A stretch of DNA of 64,000 nt from Blautia parvula (GTDB lineage: Bacteria > Bacillota > Clostridia > Lachnospirales > Lachnospiraceae), in contig NZ_CP084061.1 in NCBI RefSeq assembly GCF_020215665.1, positions 5,492,501-5,556,500 on the forward strand. Direction: 5' to 3'. This document shows positions 36,073 to 44,345 of the stretch, in pieces (positions within the stretch are counted from its first letter, which is position 1; every line of letters starts with the position of its first letter). The position numbers and the translations under genes were made by a program. Under the pieces are notes generated by a model that was given only the letters and a program-made list of their open reading frames with translations, was not told where the DNA came from and did no database searches.

Positions 36073-36124
36073 TAAATAATGAGCAGATATTTGCTCAGAA
36101 TATGAATATTTAGGGGGATATTTT

Positions 36125-36433
36125 ATGGGTATGCCCATTATTATGCCGGGGGACACTACGCTGGACCAGGCTGTAACAGATTTGATAATATCAGTTGCTA
36201 TGCAGGAAACTTCACTTTCCCACATTCTGAACGCGGAGGGGGAAAAGATGGAGGCAATTATTTCCATGGAGGGAACATCTCCGGAAGACCTGATGAGGAT
36301 GAACCAGTCTGCGGAACTCATAACAGGCGCGGTCACAAGGCTGGAGCTGATACTCCAGAGTAAATTAGAGCTGTTTGTCCGTTGTCCTTCTGTGACGAGC
36401 AGCAGTATGAATGGAACAGGAGGGGAAAGCTGA
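36125..36433 (+). CDS. Small stand-alone NAEGEK-domain protein
   Basis: A 102-residue protein made almost wholly of the ~70-residue helical domain shared with its neighbours: ISVAMQETSLSHILNAEGEK, a short acidic link, then MNQSAELITGAVTRLELILQSKLE and a Cys. There is no signal peptide or membrane segment. GGGGG lies 7 nt before the ATG. The stop codon overlaps the ATG of the next gene by one base (TGATG), so it is co-translated with the large DUF11 protein, which ends in the same domain. That suggests the copies oligomerise with each other. Confidence 0.85.
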   Translation: MGMPIIMPGDTTLDQAVTDLIISVAMQETSLSHILNAEGEKMEAIISMEGTSPEDLMRMNQSAELITGAVTRLELILQSKLELFVRCPSVTSSSMNGTGGES

Positions 36434-38520
36434 TGGCAGTAGTAGCAGGCAGAGTGATATTTGACCGGGACAGAAGTGCAACTGTCAACAGCGGAGATTC
36501 CGGAATTGCCAATATTCCGGTTGTTTTGCAGAATGTAGACACCAATGAAAGGCTTACCGTTCTCACGGATGCAAATGGAAATTATTCTTTTATCAATGTA
36601 CCCCCGGGAAATTACAGGGTGGTAGAATCCTACGGAACACAGGGAGGCGTTCCATCACCGGGGAATTTTGCCGATGCGGAGACAGGAAGCATACCGCAGG
36701 GTGTGAACCCGCCCATCAGTACGGTGACGAATCCGCCTGTCGGTTCAACCAATCTTGACTCAGTGACGCCGGATACTCTGTTTGTGACAGTGGACATGGC
36801 AGATGTGATGAATCAGAACTTTCTGAACGGCCCGGTGATCTATACGCCTATTGGGGCACTTGTAGATTTGTGTGCGGTGGTATCAGGGGAAAATCTCATT
36901 GAAGCCGCGGATAACGGCACTTTCGGCAGTTTTCCGGCGGGGACGCCTGCCAATACAGGAGTACCGGTTGAGCCATATCCTGATGTGACGCCGGATTTCA
37001 CTTATGTGCTGCCGAATCCGGATGTTTTTGCGCCTATGGGCGGGGAATATACAGTAGAAAATATTATGAATGATGCCAGAAGTGAGCAGATTGGCGCATG
37101 GTGGCGGATCGCAGACCATACGGAAGGCAATGAAACAGGACGAATGATGGTGGTAAACGGATACAACCCCGGCGCTGTATTTTTCCGTGCCGCGGTGGAT
37201 GTTGAGGAAAACACCAGCTATCTGTTTACTGCATGGATACTGAATCTGTTCAGGGTTACAGGTTATCCCAATCCGGAATTGGGCGTGCGGGTTCTGGACA
37301 GAAACGGTAATATCTTATACAGCGCAACGCTGGGCCTGCTGATTCCGCCAAATGTAAATGCACCGGAATGGAAGCAGTTCGGTACAGTCCTCAACTCCGG
37401 GAACAATACCAGTCTCACAGTGGAATTTTTGAGTGAAGGCCCCGAGGTGATCGGGAATGATTATGCCATTGATGATGTAGCATTCCAGGAAATAGAGGTA
37501 CGCCAATTTGTTCCGGTGAAGACTGCCAGTACCTCGGCTGCAGGTATCGGAGAAATTTTTGATTATACCGTCACATTGACAAATACCTGTGAGAATCCGC
37601 TTACAGATGTATTCTTCCGTGATTTGGTACCCCAGGGACTGACATTCGTTCCGGGCAGTGTGACCATCAATGGGACCACATTTCCGCAGGCAGACCCGGC
37701 GGAGGGATTTTCACTGCCCGATATTGCCGGCGGCCAGACCACAGCGGTCAGATTTTCTGTAGTGGCCAATGCGGTACCGGAAGAGAATCCCACGATCAAC
37801 CGGGCAACTATTAATTACTCTTATACGCCTGTGGAGGGCGGAATCCCTGCTGCTTTCCAGGTGGAATCCAATGAGGTCCCGGTATTGATATCGGGGGCGC
37901 TGGCGGATCTGTCTGTGGTAAAGACAGCCAGTGAAAGCACTGCGGGACAGGGGGCACAGCTAACCTATACCATTACTGTGTCAAATGCAGGCCCGTCTCC
38001 GGCTGAAGATGTTCTTTTAACAGATGCAGTACCCCCATCCCTTACAGATGCGGAATATTCTGTAAATGGTGGTACTGTTTTCAATCCGTGGAGCGGAAGA
38101 CTGAGTCTTGGCACCCTTGAAGCGGGAGAAAACCGGATTATCCTCATCCGGGGAATCGTAAGCCCTCAGGCAGCGGGAACTATTGTTAACACCGCTGTTG
38201 TGACCTCTTCCACACCGGACCCCAATCCGGACAATAACTCATCCACCGTAACGATAAGCATTCTGACACCCAGATGCCGGGCCCTTGTAGATTTGGTAGA
38301 ATCCGTTGCGCTGCAGGAAGCCGCCCTTGCCCGCATTCTAAATGCAGAGGGACAGAAAATGCAGGCGTTTATCAATTTGGAAGACGTGACCAATGAGGAA
38401 TTATTCAAGCTCAATAGCTCTGTGACAAGTATGATCGGGACGGTTTCCAGACTGGAGATCGTACTTCAGGCAAAATTACAGAATGTGTCCTGTCAGCTTA
38501 ATGACTGCCTGGATGCATAA
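36433..38520 (+). CDS. SdrD-B-like / DUF11 protein ending in a NAEGEK domain
   Basis: A 695-residue surface-type protein. Residues ~1-75 form an SdrD-B/Cna-B-like fold (GIANIPVVLQNVDTNERLTV, then TDANGNYSFINVPPGNYRVV). Residues ~140-355 look like a jelly-roll carbohydrate-binding or MAM-like domain. Two DUF11 units follow (VPVKTASTSAAGIGE; ADLSVVKTASESTAG). The last ~75 residues are the helical domain (SVALQEAALARILNAEGQKM, ending SCQLNDC). No signal peptide or sortase motif is seen. The ATG overlaps the previous stop by one base, with AGGAGGGG upstream. The N-terminal fold may undergo isopeptide bonding, but I did not confirm the residues. Confidence 0.87.
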   Translation: MAVVAGRVIFDRDRSATVNSGDSGIANIPVVLQNVDTNERLTVLTDANGNYSFINVPPGNYRVVESYGTQGGVPSPGNFADAETGSIPQGVNPPISTVTNPPVGSTNLDSVTPDTLFVTVDMADVMNQNFLNGPVIYTPIGALVDLCAVVSGENLIEAADNGTFGSFPAGTPANTGVPVEPYPDVTPDFTYVLPNPDVFAPMGGEYTVENIMNDARSEQIGAWWRIADHTEGNETGRMMVVNGYNPGAVFFRAAVDVEENTSYLFTAWILNLFRVTGYPNPELGVRVLDRNGNILYSATLGLLIPPNVNAPEWKQFGTVLNSGNNTSLTVEFLSEGPEVIGNDYAIDDVAFQEIEVRQFVPVKTASTSAAGIGEIFDYTVTLTNTCENPLTDVFFRDLVPQGLTFVPGSVTINGTTFPQADPAEGFSLPDIAGGQTTAVRFSVVANAVPEENPTINRATINYSYTPVEGGIPAAFQVESNEVPVLISGALADLSVVKTASESTAGQGAQLTYTITVSNAGPSPAEDVLLTDAVPPSLTDAEYSVNGGTVFNPWSGRLSLGTLEAGENRIILIRGIVSPQAAGTIVNTAVVTSSTPDPNPDNNSSTVTISILTPRCRALVDLVESVALQEAALARILNAEGQKMQAFINLEDVTNEELFKLNSSVTSMIGTVSRLEIVLQAKLQNVSCQLNDCLDA

Positions 38521-38546
38521 ACGATGTTGGCTTTGATGTAAAGACC

Positions 38547-38572
38547 GGGGCAGAAAGTATTTTTTCTGCCCC
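38547..38572 (+). terminator. Terminator hairpin after the DUF11 operon
   Basis: GGGGCAGAAA (38547-38556) pairs with TTTCTGCCCC (38563-38572). Only a short T-rich tail (ATGTTTTCT) follows. A second hairpin, AAAATCGTGCC (38631-38641) with GGCATGATTTT (38648-38658) and a T-run, lies closer to the next gene. Confidence 0.6.
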
Positions 38573-38704
38573 CTCATGTTTTCTATTGACTTTGAGGCCA
38601 TATAAGTGTAAGCTTTAGACAAGCATCCAGAAAATCGTGCCGGAAAAGGCATGATTTTTCTTTGGATTCTAATCTTACAAATGTAATAATAAGGAGGATA
38701 GTAT

Positions 38705-39883
38705 ATGAGAAACAGAACAACCGAAGGGCGCCGGATGTTTTTCATTCTTATTTTATGCGTAAGTTTGGCGGGGTGCGGGAAGCTTTTGGTGGATGACAAT
38801 GTCAGGGGGCAGAAGAATGAGAAGGCTGAATTTCTCCCTGAAAACGTACTGGAAGAGTATAGGGAAATATACACAGAGGCAGAAAACGCAGATGAATGGA
38901 TGGAGATAGGGACAAGAGAGAAGATGGCAGCGTGTATAGGAAGCGCAGGATTTGCAGTCGTGGATATGGAGAATCAGATCAATATGGAGAATCCGGAAAT
39001 TATGGAAGAATTTTGTGAGAAGGCAGAGAATGGGGAAAAGGTGTCTGCTTTTTTGATCCAGATCCGGAAAAGCGGAGAACTGCTGCGTATAGATTTTGCC
39101 GCGGAGGAGAAAAAGCTTGAAGTGAGAAAGACAGCACTCGACTGGCAGGGGGAGAAGCCGGAGATAAAAGAAGCGGATTCTTATGAGGCGGCATTTTGGG
39201 CGTATACACAGAAGGGATATCTGCTCTATGAAAAAGATCTTCCGGAGGGGTATGACGGTCCCCTGGGACACGATGCGGTACGGATAAAGCCGCTGGATGA
39301 AAAATGCAGGGCATACGGTCTGAAATATCTGATGCCCATAGGATATAAGGGAAATAATATGTTCCTGACAGAATGGAGTGAGGAGGACTATGGGGAGCTG
39401 GATTTTTTTGATTTGTATGAGCCGCTGTATCAGTTGAAATATGGAGAGCTGTTGAATGTCTCACTGGATACCCGCAGGGTACCGGCGGAGTCATTGGAAA
39501 ATGTGATTGTGTCTTATTTCAGGATACCGGCGGATGTGCTCAGGGAGAGGGAACCGTTTGACCGTGAGACAGAGGAATATTTATGGCATAAGAGGGGATG
39601 GTATGAGTATTCTTTCAGCGATATGCCATATCCTGAGGTGACAGCGTATCGGGAAAATGAGGACGGGACGCTGACGCTTGTGACGGACGCGGTATGGGCA
39701 GAAGAGAACCTGGACCGGGCCTATTCCCATGAAGTCACTGTGCGGCTGCTGGAAGACGGGCAGTGGCAGTATGTATCCAATCATATTCTTCCGTCAGAGG
39801 AGAATAGGATTCCCGCATATACGGCTAGGTTTACGGAGGAGGAATGGGAGAAGTATTATGGGGATGTGCAGAAGGGGCAGTAA
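38705..39883 (+). CDS. Putative lipoprotein (DUF6070-like)
   Basis: A 392-residue protein with a lipoprotein signal: a charged start, a hydrophobic core FFILILCVSL and the lipobox SLAGC (Cys 24). The mature part is acidic and rich in Trp and Tyr, with no enzyme motif I recognise. It recalls the DUF6070 lipoproteins of Lachnospiraceae, but I cannot verify that. AAGGAGG is 8 nt before the ATG. It stands alone; no function can be assigned. Confidence 0.82.
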   Translation: MRNRTTEGRRMFFILILCVSLAGCGKLLVDDNVRGQKNEKAEFLPENVLEEYREIYTEAENADEWMEIGTREKMAACIGSAGFAVVDMENQINMENPEIMEEFCEKAENGEKVSAFLIQIRKSGELLRIDFAAEEKKLEVRKTALDWQGEKPEIKEADSYEAAFWAYTQKGYLLYEKDLPEGYDGPLGHDAVRIKPLDEKCRAYGLKYLMPIGYKGNNMFLTEWSEEDYGELDFFDLYEPLYQLKYGELLNVSLDTRRVPAESLENVIVSYFRIPADVLREREPFDRETEEYLWHKRGWYEYSFSDMPYPEVTAYRENEDGTLTLVTDAVWAEENLDRAYSHEVTVRLLEDGQWQYVSNHILPSEENRIPAYTARFTEEEWEKYYGDVQKGQ

Positions 39884-40015
39884 AATGCAGCGGTCTTTTT
39901 GAACATGACAGATAGATGTCGCGTTTGCGTGCTATACTTGTAATATAGATGCAGGAAACAGAAAAAGGCAGCCGGACAACCGGCAGAACGCAGAAGCAGT
40001 CCAGGAGGAAAAGTT

Positions 40016-40651
40016 ATGAAATATGATTGGAGAAAACAGGAAAAGAAATTATACAGCCCGGGGGAAATGCCGGAGGAAGTTTGTGTTCCGGCACAGAGAT
40101 TCCTTATGATAAGCGGAAAAGGAAATCCGAACCATGAGGACTTTTCAAATCGTGTGGGAGCTCTTTATTCTCTGGCTTACAGTATAAAAATGCGGTATAA
40201 GGCAGAGCGAAAAGGTATGGGAAACAGGGATGCAGATATGGAAGAATTTGCCGTATACCCGCTTGAGGGAGTCTGGGATATGGAGGAAGAGACGGGAGCG
40301 GACGCACATGTGCTGGAGGACAAGGAGCATTTGCGCTACACGATCATGATACGGCAGCCGGACTGCATTACAGAGGAGATGTATGAGGCGGCTCTTGCAG
40401 CGGTGAAAAAGAAGAAACCAAATCCGCTGCTGGATGAGATCACCTGGGAAATCTGTGAGGAGGGCAGGTGCGTACAGATCCTTCACACGGGTTTGTTTGA
40501 TGATGAGCCGGAGTCTTTCCGAAAGATGGACCTTTTTCTGGAGGAAATGCATTTAAAAAGGCGCAGTAAGACACACAGGGAAATCTATTTGAAAGATATG
40601 AGCCGTACAGCGCCGAAAAAAATGAAAACAATTCTGCGGTATACGGTATAA
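40016..40651 (+). CDS. GyrI-like small-molecule-binding protein
   Basis: A 211-residue cytoplasmic protein of the GyrI-like/SHV fold. It begins with the typical KYDWRKQEKKLYSP and has the RYTIMIRQPDCITEEM strand and the end segment HREIYLKDMSRT. Such proteins bind drugs or other hydrophobic ligands, or hydrolyse cyclopropanoids; no DNA-binding domain is attached here. CAGGAGG lies before the ATG. It is followed after 68 bp by the MGMT-fold gene. Confidence 0.85.
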   Translation: MKYDWRKQEKKLYSPGEMPEEVCVPAQRFLMISGKGNPNHEDFSNRVGALYSLAYSIKMRYKAERKGMGNRDADMEEFAVYPLEGVWDMEEETGADAHVLEDKEHLRYTIMIRQPDCITEEMYEAALAAVKKKKPNPLLDEITWEICEEGRCVQILHTGLFDDEPESFRKMDLFLEEMHLKRRSKTHREIYLKDMSRTAPKKMKTILRYTV

Positions 40652-40719
40652 ATCAAAACCGTCTCATTGCATATTTATCCGGAAGCGGGTATCCTTAGAG
40701 CATAAAGGAGGTGTTTTAT

Positions 40720-41199
40720 ATGGCGAATGAAGACAAGAAGGATTTCAATGCCATGCTTCACAAAGACACAGATATGCCGAAGGTACAGATTGTGACGGAT
40801 GAAAAAACCATACAGAAGTACGGAGGCAGCAGAATGTATTTTGCACCGCCGGTTCATTACGATGAAATTATGAAACGGATACCGGGGGGAAGGCTGACCA
40901 CAGTGGGGGAGATCCGCAGTTACTTTGCGAGGAGCAATGGTGCTGATTTTACAGACCCTATCACAGCCGGCATCTTCGTATCCATAGCGGCCTGGGCCAG
41001 CCATCAGAGAACAGAGGATATCACGCCTTACTGGCGGACTCTGAAGGCAGGCGGTGAACTGAATCCCAAGTATCCGGGAGGCGTGGAGGCACAGAAAATA
41101 AAACTGGAGGCGGAAGGGCATGTCATTGCCCGGAAGGGGAGAACGAACATAAAATATTATGTGAGAGACTTTGAAAAGTCATTGTTTCCCCTGACATAG
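40720..41199 (+). CDS. Alkyltransferase-like protein (MGMT fold, no active-site Cys)
   Basis: A 159-residue protein with the DNA-binding fold of O6-alkylguanine-DNA methyltransferase. The helix-turn-helix region reads RLTTVGEIRSYFAR, and the part matching the active site PCHR is TPYWRTLKAGG, with Tyr in place of the catalytic Cys. The family's C-terminal GG and Leu-Glu-X-Glu-Gly features are kept. Proteins lacking the Cys (Atl type) bind alkylated bases and recruit nucleotide excision repair instead of repairing directly. I start it at the ATG at 40720, with AAAGGAGG 8 nt upstream. A small element is inserted between its stop and its terminator. Confidence 0.84.
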   Translation: MANEDKKDFNAMLHKDTDMPKVQIVTDEKTIQKYGGSRMYFAPPVHYDEIMKRIPGGRLTTVGEIRSYFARSNGADFTDPITAGIFVSIAAWASHQRTEDITPYWRTLKAGGELNPKYPGGVEAQKIKLEAEGHVIARKGRTNIKYYVRDFEKSLFPLT

Positions 41200-41209
41200 A
41201 AGAATCGAA

Positions 41210-41372
41210 GTTACTATTCACGGCCACTGTTCCGCGAGGTGTTTTCAGGCCAAAGGCATGAAAAGCCCGAGGCAGCCAGCGCGATATGGGGCAGAATGCT
41301 CCATATCTGTGCATCGCGAAGCGTGTTACTGTTCACAGAACTGCGCTTTTTGCAGGGCTGTGAATAAGTAAC
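41210..41372. mobile_element. 163-bp MITE-like element with 8-bp target duplication
   Basis: The left end GTTACTATTCAC (41210-41221) and right end GTGAATAAGTAAC (41360-41372) are inverted repeats with one extra base. Exact direct repeats GAATCGAA flank them (41202-41209 and 41373-41380). Inside, GTTACTGTTCAC (41325-41336) makes a second hairpin with the right end and is identical to the arm of the small palindrome at 12683. There is no coding capacity. It is inserted between the MGMT-fold gene and its terminator. Confidence 0.8.
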
Positions 41373-41382
41373 GAATCGAAAG

Positions 41383-41407
41383 ACGCACCCTCTGCGGTGC
41401 GTTTTTT
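41383..41407 (+). terminator. Intrinsic terminator
   Basis: ACGCACC (41383-41389) pairs with GGTGCGT (41396-41402), followed by TTTTT. It was presumably the terminator of the MGMT-fold gene before the insertion element separated them. Confidence 0.8.
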
Positions 41408-41410
41408 GTG

Positions 41411-41439
41411 TTGACAAATCTCCGGAAGTGTATTATTAT
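41411..41439 (+). promoter_or_regulatory. Strong promoter of the regulator / ABC operon
   Basis: A perfect TTGACA (41411-41416) is 17 bp from TATTAT (41434-41439), about 70 bp before the regulator start codon. Confidence 0.8.
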
Positions 41440-41507
41440 CAAAAATGAGAATATTATATAAATTGAAAACGTTAAGCCGCAGTATAGAATAACAGGAGGT
41501 GTGGCAA

Positions 41508-42044
41508 ATGGAAGGAACAGACCTGGCGAAGATCGTCATGAATCCGGTGAGAATACGGATCGCCCAGTACCTCATTCTTCATGAGCAGGGGACGACAGCG
41601 CAGATTGGGGAGGAACTGAGTGATGTGCCGAAGGCCAGCCTGTACAGGCATATGAAAATGTTGGAGGACGCGGGCCTGATACAGGTAGTGCAGGAAAATA
41701 AAAAACGGGGAACCGTGGAGAAGGTCTATAAGCTCAATCAGGAGAATCCCATGGGCGGCAGAGAGCCGGGGAAAGAGGAGATAGCGCAGCTCATACACAG
41801 CTCTCTTCTGAGTATTATGGGAGAATTTCAGCGGTATCTGAAGCGGGAGGATGCGGACCCGCAGAAGGATATGGTATCACTGACATCCGCGGTTTTTCTC
41901 CTGTCAGACGAAGAATTTCAGGAGTTTTTCGGGAAACTGGGTGAGCTGTACAGCAGCGTCATGAATAACCAGCCGGATGGAAAAAGGAAGCCGAGAAAGC
42001 TCACCCTGATTTCATCCCCGGTAACAGAGGAAAAGAAAAAGTAA
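41508..42044 (+). CDS. ArsR-like winged-helix regulator
   Basis: A 178-residue cytoplasmic regulator. Residues ~5-85 are a winged helix of the ArsR/HTH_20 type (MNPVRIRIAQYLILHEQG, recognition segment PKASLYRHMKMLEDAGLI, wing TVEKVYKL). The remaining part is helical and acidic and may bind an effector. The ATG at 41508 has AGGAGG upstream; a GTG at 41499 overlaps that site. It is the first gene of an operon with an ABC transporter and probably represses it. Confidence 0.9.
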   Translation: MEGTDLAKIVMNPVRIRIAQYLILHEQGTTAQIGEELSDVPKASLYRHMKMLEDAGLIQVVQENKKRGTVEKVYKLNQENPMGGREPGKEEIAQLIHSSLLSIMGEFQRYLKREDADPQKDMVSLTSAVFLLSDEEFQEFFGKLGELYSSVMNNQPDGKRKPRKLTLISSPVTEEKKK

Positions 42045-42070
42045 GAAGGCTCAGGCCGGGAGGAAAGAAA

Positions 42071-42790
42071 ATGTTAGAGATCAGAAATTTTACAAAAACC
42101 TACAAAGGCGGAAAACGTGCAGTCAGCGGTCTGAATCTGCATGTGGAAGCCGGAGATATCTATGGATTTATCGGCCATAACGGAGCCGGCAAGAGTACCA
42201 CTATAAAAGCAGTCGTAGGGGTTCTGGAGTTTGAGGAAGGGGAGATCCTCATTGACGGCAGGGATATCAGAAAGTCTCCGGTGGAGTGTAAGCAGATATT
42301 GGCATATATTCCGGATAATCCGGATCTGTACGAACACCTGACAGGCATCCAGTATCTGAATTTCATCGGTGATATCTACGGGGTCCCTGCAGCAGAGAGG
42401 AAGGAACTGATCCAGAAATACGGTGATATGCTGGAGATCACCAGCAGCCTGGGGGATTTGATCTCTTCCTATTCCCATGGTATGAAACAGAAGACTGCCA
42501 TCATCTCCGCTCTGATCCACAAACCAAAGCTTATGGTACTGGATGAGCCTTTCGTAGGGCTTGACCCCAAGGCAACCCATACATTAAAGGAAGTCATGCA
42601 TGAGATGTGTGAGAACGGCAGTGCCATCTTTTTCTCCACCCATGTCCTGGATGTGGCGGAAAAACTCTGTAATAAGATCGCTATCATCAAAAACGGAAAT
42701 CTGATGGTTGCAGGCAGCACTGCCGAGCTGACCCAGGATGAATCTCTGGAAAGCCTGTTCCTGGAGGTGATCGACCATGACAAAGAGTAA
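42071..42790 (+). CDS. ABC transporter ATP-binding protein
   Basis: A 239-residue ATPase. Walker A is GHNGAGKSTT, the signature is SYSHGMKQK, Walker B is LMVLDEP and the switch region is FFSTHVLDV. It resembles YxlF/EcsA-type ABC-2 exporter ATPases. AGGAAAG precedes the ATG. It overlaps the following membrane gene by 14 bp, giving a two-gene transporter controlled by the upstream regulator. Confidence 0.94.
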   Translation: MLEIRNFTKTYKGGKRAVSGLNLHVEAGDIYGFIGHNGAGKSTTIKAVVGVLEFEEGEILIDGRDIRKSPVECKQILAYIPDNPDLYEHLTGIQYLNFIGDIYGVPAAERKELIQKYGDMLEITSSLGDLISSYSHGMKQKTAIISALIHKPKLMVLDEPFVGLDPKATHTLKEVMHEMCENGSAIFFSTHVLDVAEKLCNKIAIIKNGNLMVAGSTAELTQDESLESLFLEVIDHDKE

Positions 42791-44342
42791 ATGCTGGCTG
42801 CTTTTTAAGACGCAGATGAGAAATGAGTTCGGAAGGAGCCTGAAGTCCAGAGGAAGAAAAATGACTTCCTTTGCCATTGGGATTGTCCTGCTCATGCTTG
42901 TCTTCTATGCCTATATGCTTTCCTACGGGTTGGGAAGCATGGGAATGGCTGAGGTGATCCCAAGCTACGGCCTTGCCATTACCGGGCTGATCACTCTGTT
43001 TTTTACGGCACTCAAGACAAACGGCGTACTGTTTGCCTATAAAGAATATGATATGGTGATGTCCCTGCCGGTTAAGACCAGCACGGTGATCGCCAGCCGG
43101 TTTATGACCATGTATGTCCTGAATCTGATGCTGACAGCCGTTATTCTGATTCCCATGGGGATTGGGTATGCGGTTTGGGCAGCACCGGGGATAATCTTTT
43201 ATCCGGAGTGGATACTGGGAATCCTGGCGGCTCCGCTGATCCCCACCACACTTGCGGCTCTTTTGGGAACGCTCATCATACTTTTTTCATCCAGGTTTAA
43301 GTATGCAAATGCCGTGGTCACGGTGGTTTCCGTGATCGGAACACTGGCAGTGCTGGTGCTGTCTGTGGGAATGGGACAGTTTGCAGAGACTATTGATATG
43401 CCTGAAATACATTCCATCAGTGAAATGATACTTACGCAGGTGCACAGGATTTACCCACCGGCAGCCCTGTTTTTCCAGGGCATAGCCAGGGGAAATGCGG
43501 CAGCCATGGCAGCTTTTCTGGCGGGGTCCCTGTTATGGTTTTATCTCTTTGTAAAGCTCATATCCCCGGTTTACAAAAAGCTGAACACCTCACTGGTGAC
43601 ATACCATACCCGTTCCAATTATAAACTGACGGAGCTGAAGGCATCATCTCAGATCCACGCCCTCTATAAAAAAGAGCTGAAACGCTTCTTTTCCTCCACG
43701 ATCTACTGCCTGAATATGGGGATGGGGTGCCTGATGACTCTTGTTTTGGCCATTGCCCTGATCTTTGTAAGGTTTGACCAGCTTGACCAGATGACGGGAA
43801 TTCCCAACATGGCAGAAATGGCAGCCAGGATTCTGCCCTTTGCCATCAGTGCCCTGATATCCATGAGCTGTACTACCTGTGTTTCTCTTTCACTGGAAGG
43901 GAAAAATCTATGGATACTGAAATCCATGCCCATTGAGGATATCACCATATGCAAGAGCAAGATCCTGATGAACCTTACACTGCAGATTCCGGCAGCGCTT
44001 CTGGCAGCACTGATCATCAATATCCGCTTCCCCATGGCATTATCCATGAGGATTCTGATGTTTGTCACCCCTGTGGTGTGCGCGCTTTTTAATTCCCTCT
44101 GGGGAATGTTCATCAATCTGAAGATGCCGGATTATAACTGGACATCCGAGACCGCACTGGTGAAGCAGAGCCTGCCGGCCATGGCGGGAACGCTGGGCGG
44201 CCTTGTGGGAGGCATGATCCCTATTCTGGCTGTTCTGGCACTGCATCAGATAGACGCAGGCCTGCTTACCGGTGTTATGACTGCGGTGATCCTGCTGGGA
44301 GCCTGGGGGCTCTGGGGACAGATCAGGAAAGCAAAGATTTAG
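42777..44342 (+). CDS. ABC transporter permease (ABC-2 like)
   Basis: A 521-residue membrane protein with about 12 predicted helices, long for an ABC-2 permease and possibly a fused double unit. The halves are separated by a charged region near residues 265-310 (TYHTRSNYKLTELKASSQIH). The substrate is unknown. Its stop is 3 bp from the stop of a convergent second ABC system, with no visible terminator between. Confidence 0.85.
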   Translation: MTKSKCWLLFKTQMRNEFGRSLKSRGRKMTSFAIGIVLLMLVFYAYMLSYGLGSMGMAEVIPSYGLAITGLITLFFTALKTNGVLFAYKEYDMVMSLPVKTSTVIASRFMTMYVLNLMLTAVILIPMGIGYAVWAAPGIIFYPEWILGILAAPLIPTTLAALLGTLIILFSSRFKYANAVVTVVSVIGTLAVLVLSVGMGQFAETIDMPEIHSISEMILTQVHRIYPPAALFFQGIARGNAAAMAAFLAGSLLWFYLFVKLISPVYKKLNTSLVTYHTRSNYKLTELKASSQIHALYKKELKRFFSSTIYCLNMGMGCLMTLVLAIALIFVRFDQLDQMTGIPNMAEMAARILPFAISALISMSCTTCVSLSLEGKNLWILKSMPIEDITICKSKILMNLTLQIPAALLAALIINIRFPMALSMRILMFVTPVVCALFNSLWGMFINLKMPDYNWTSETALVKQSLPAMAGTLGGLVGGMIPILAVLALHQIDAGLLTGVMTAVILLGAWGLWGQIRKAKI

Positions 44343-44345
44343 CGG

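Noticed and set aside
36125-38520. Sortase-anchored adhesin.
   Set aside because: There is no signal peptide, LPXTG-like motif or C-terminal hydrophobic anchor, and no sortase gene nearby.
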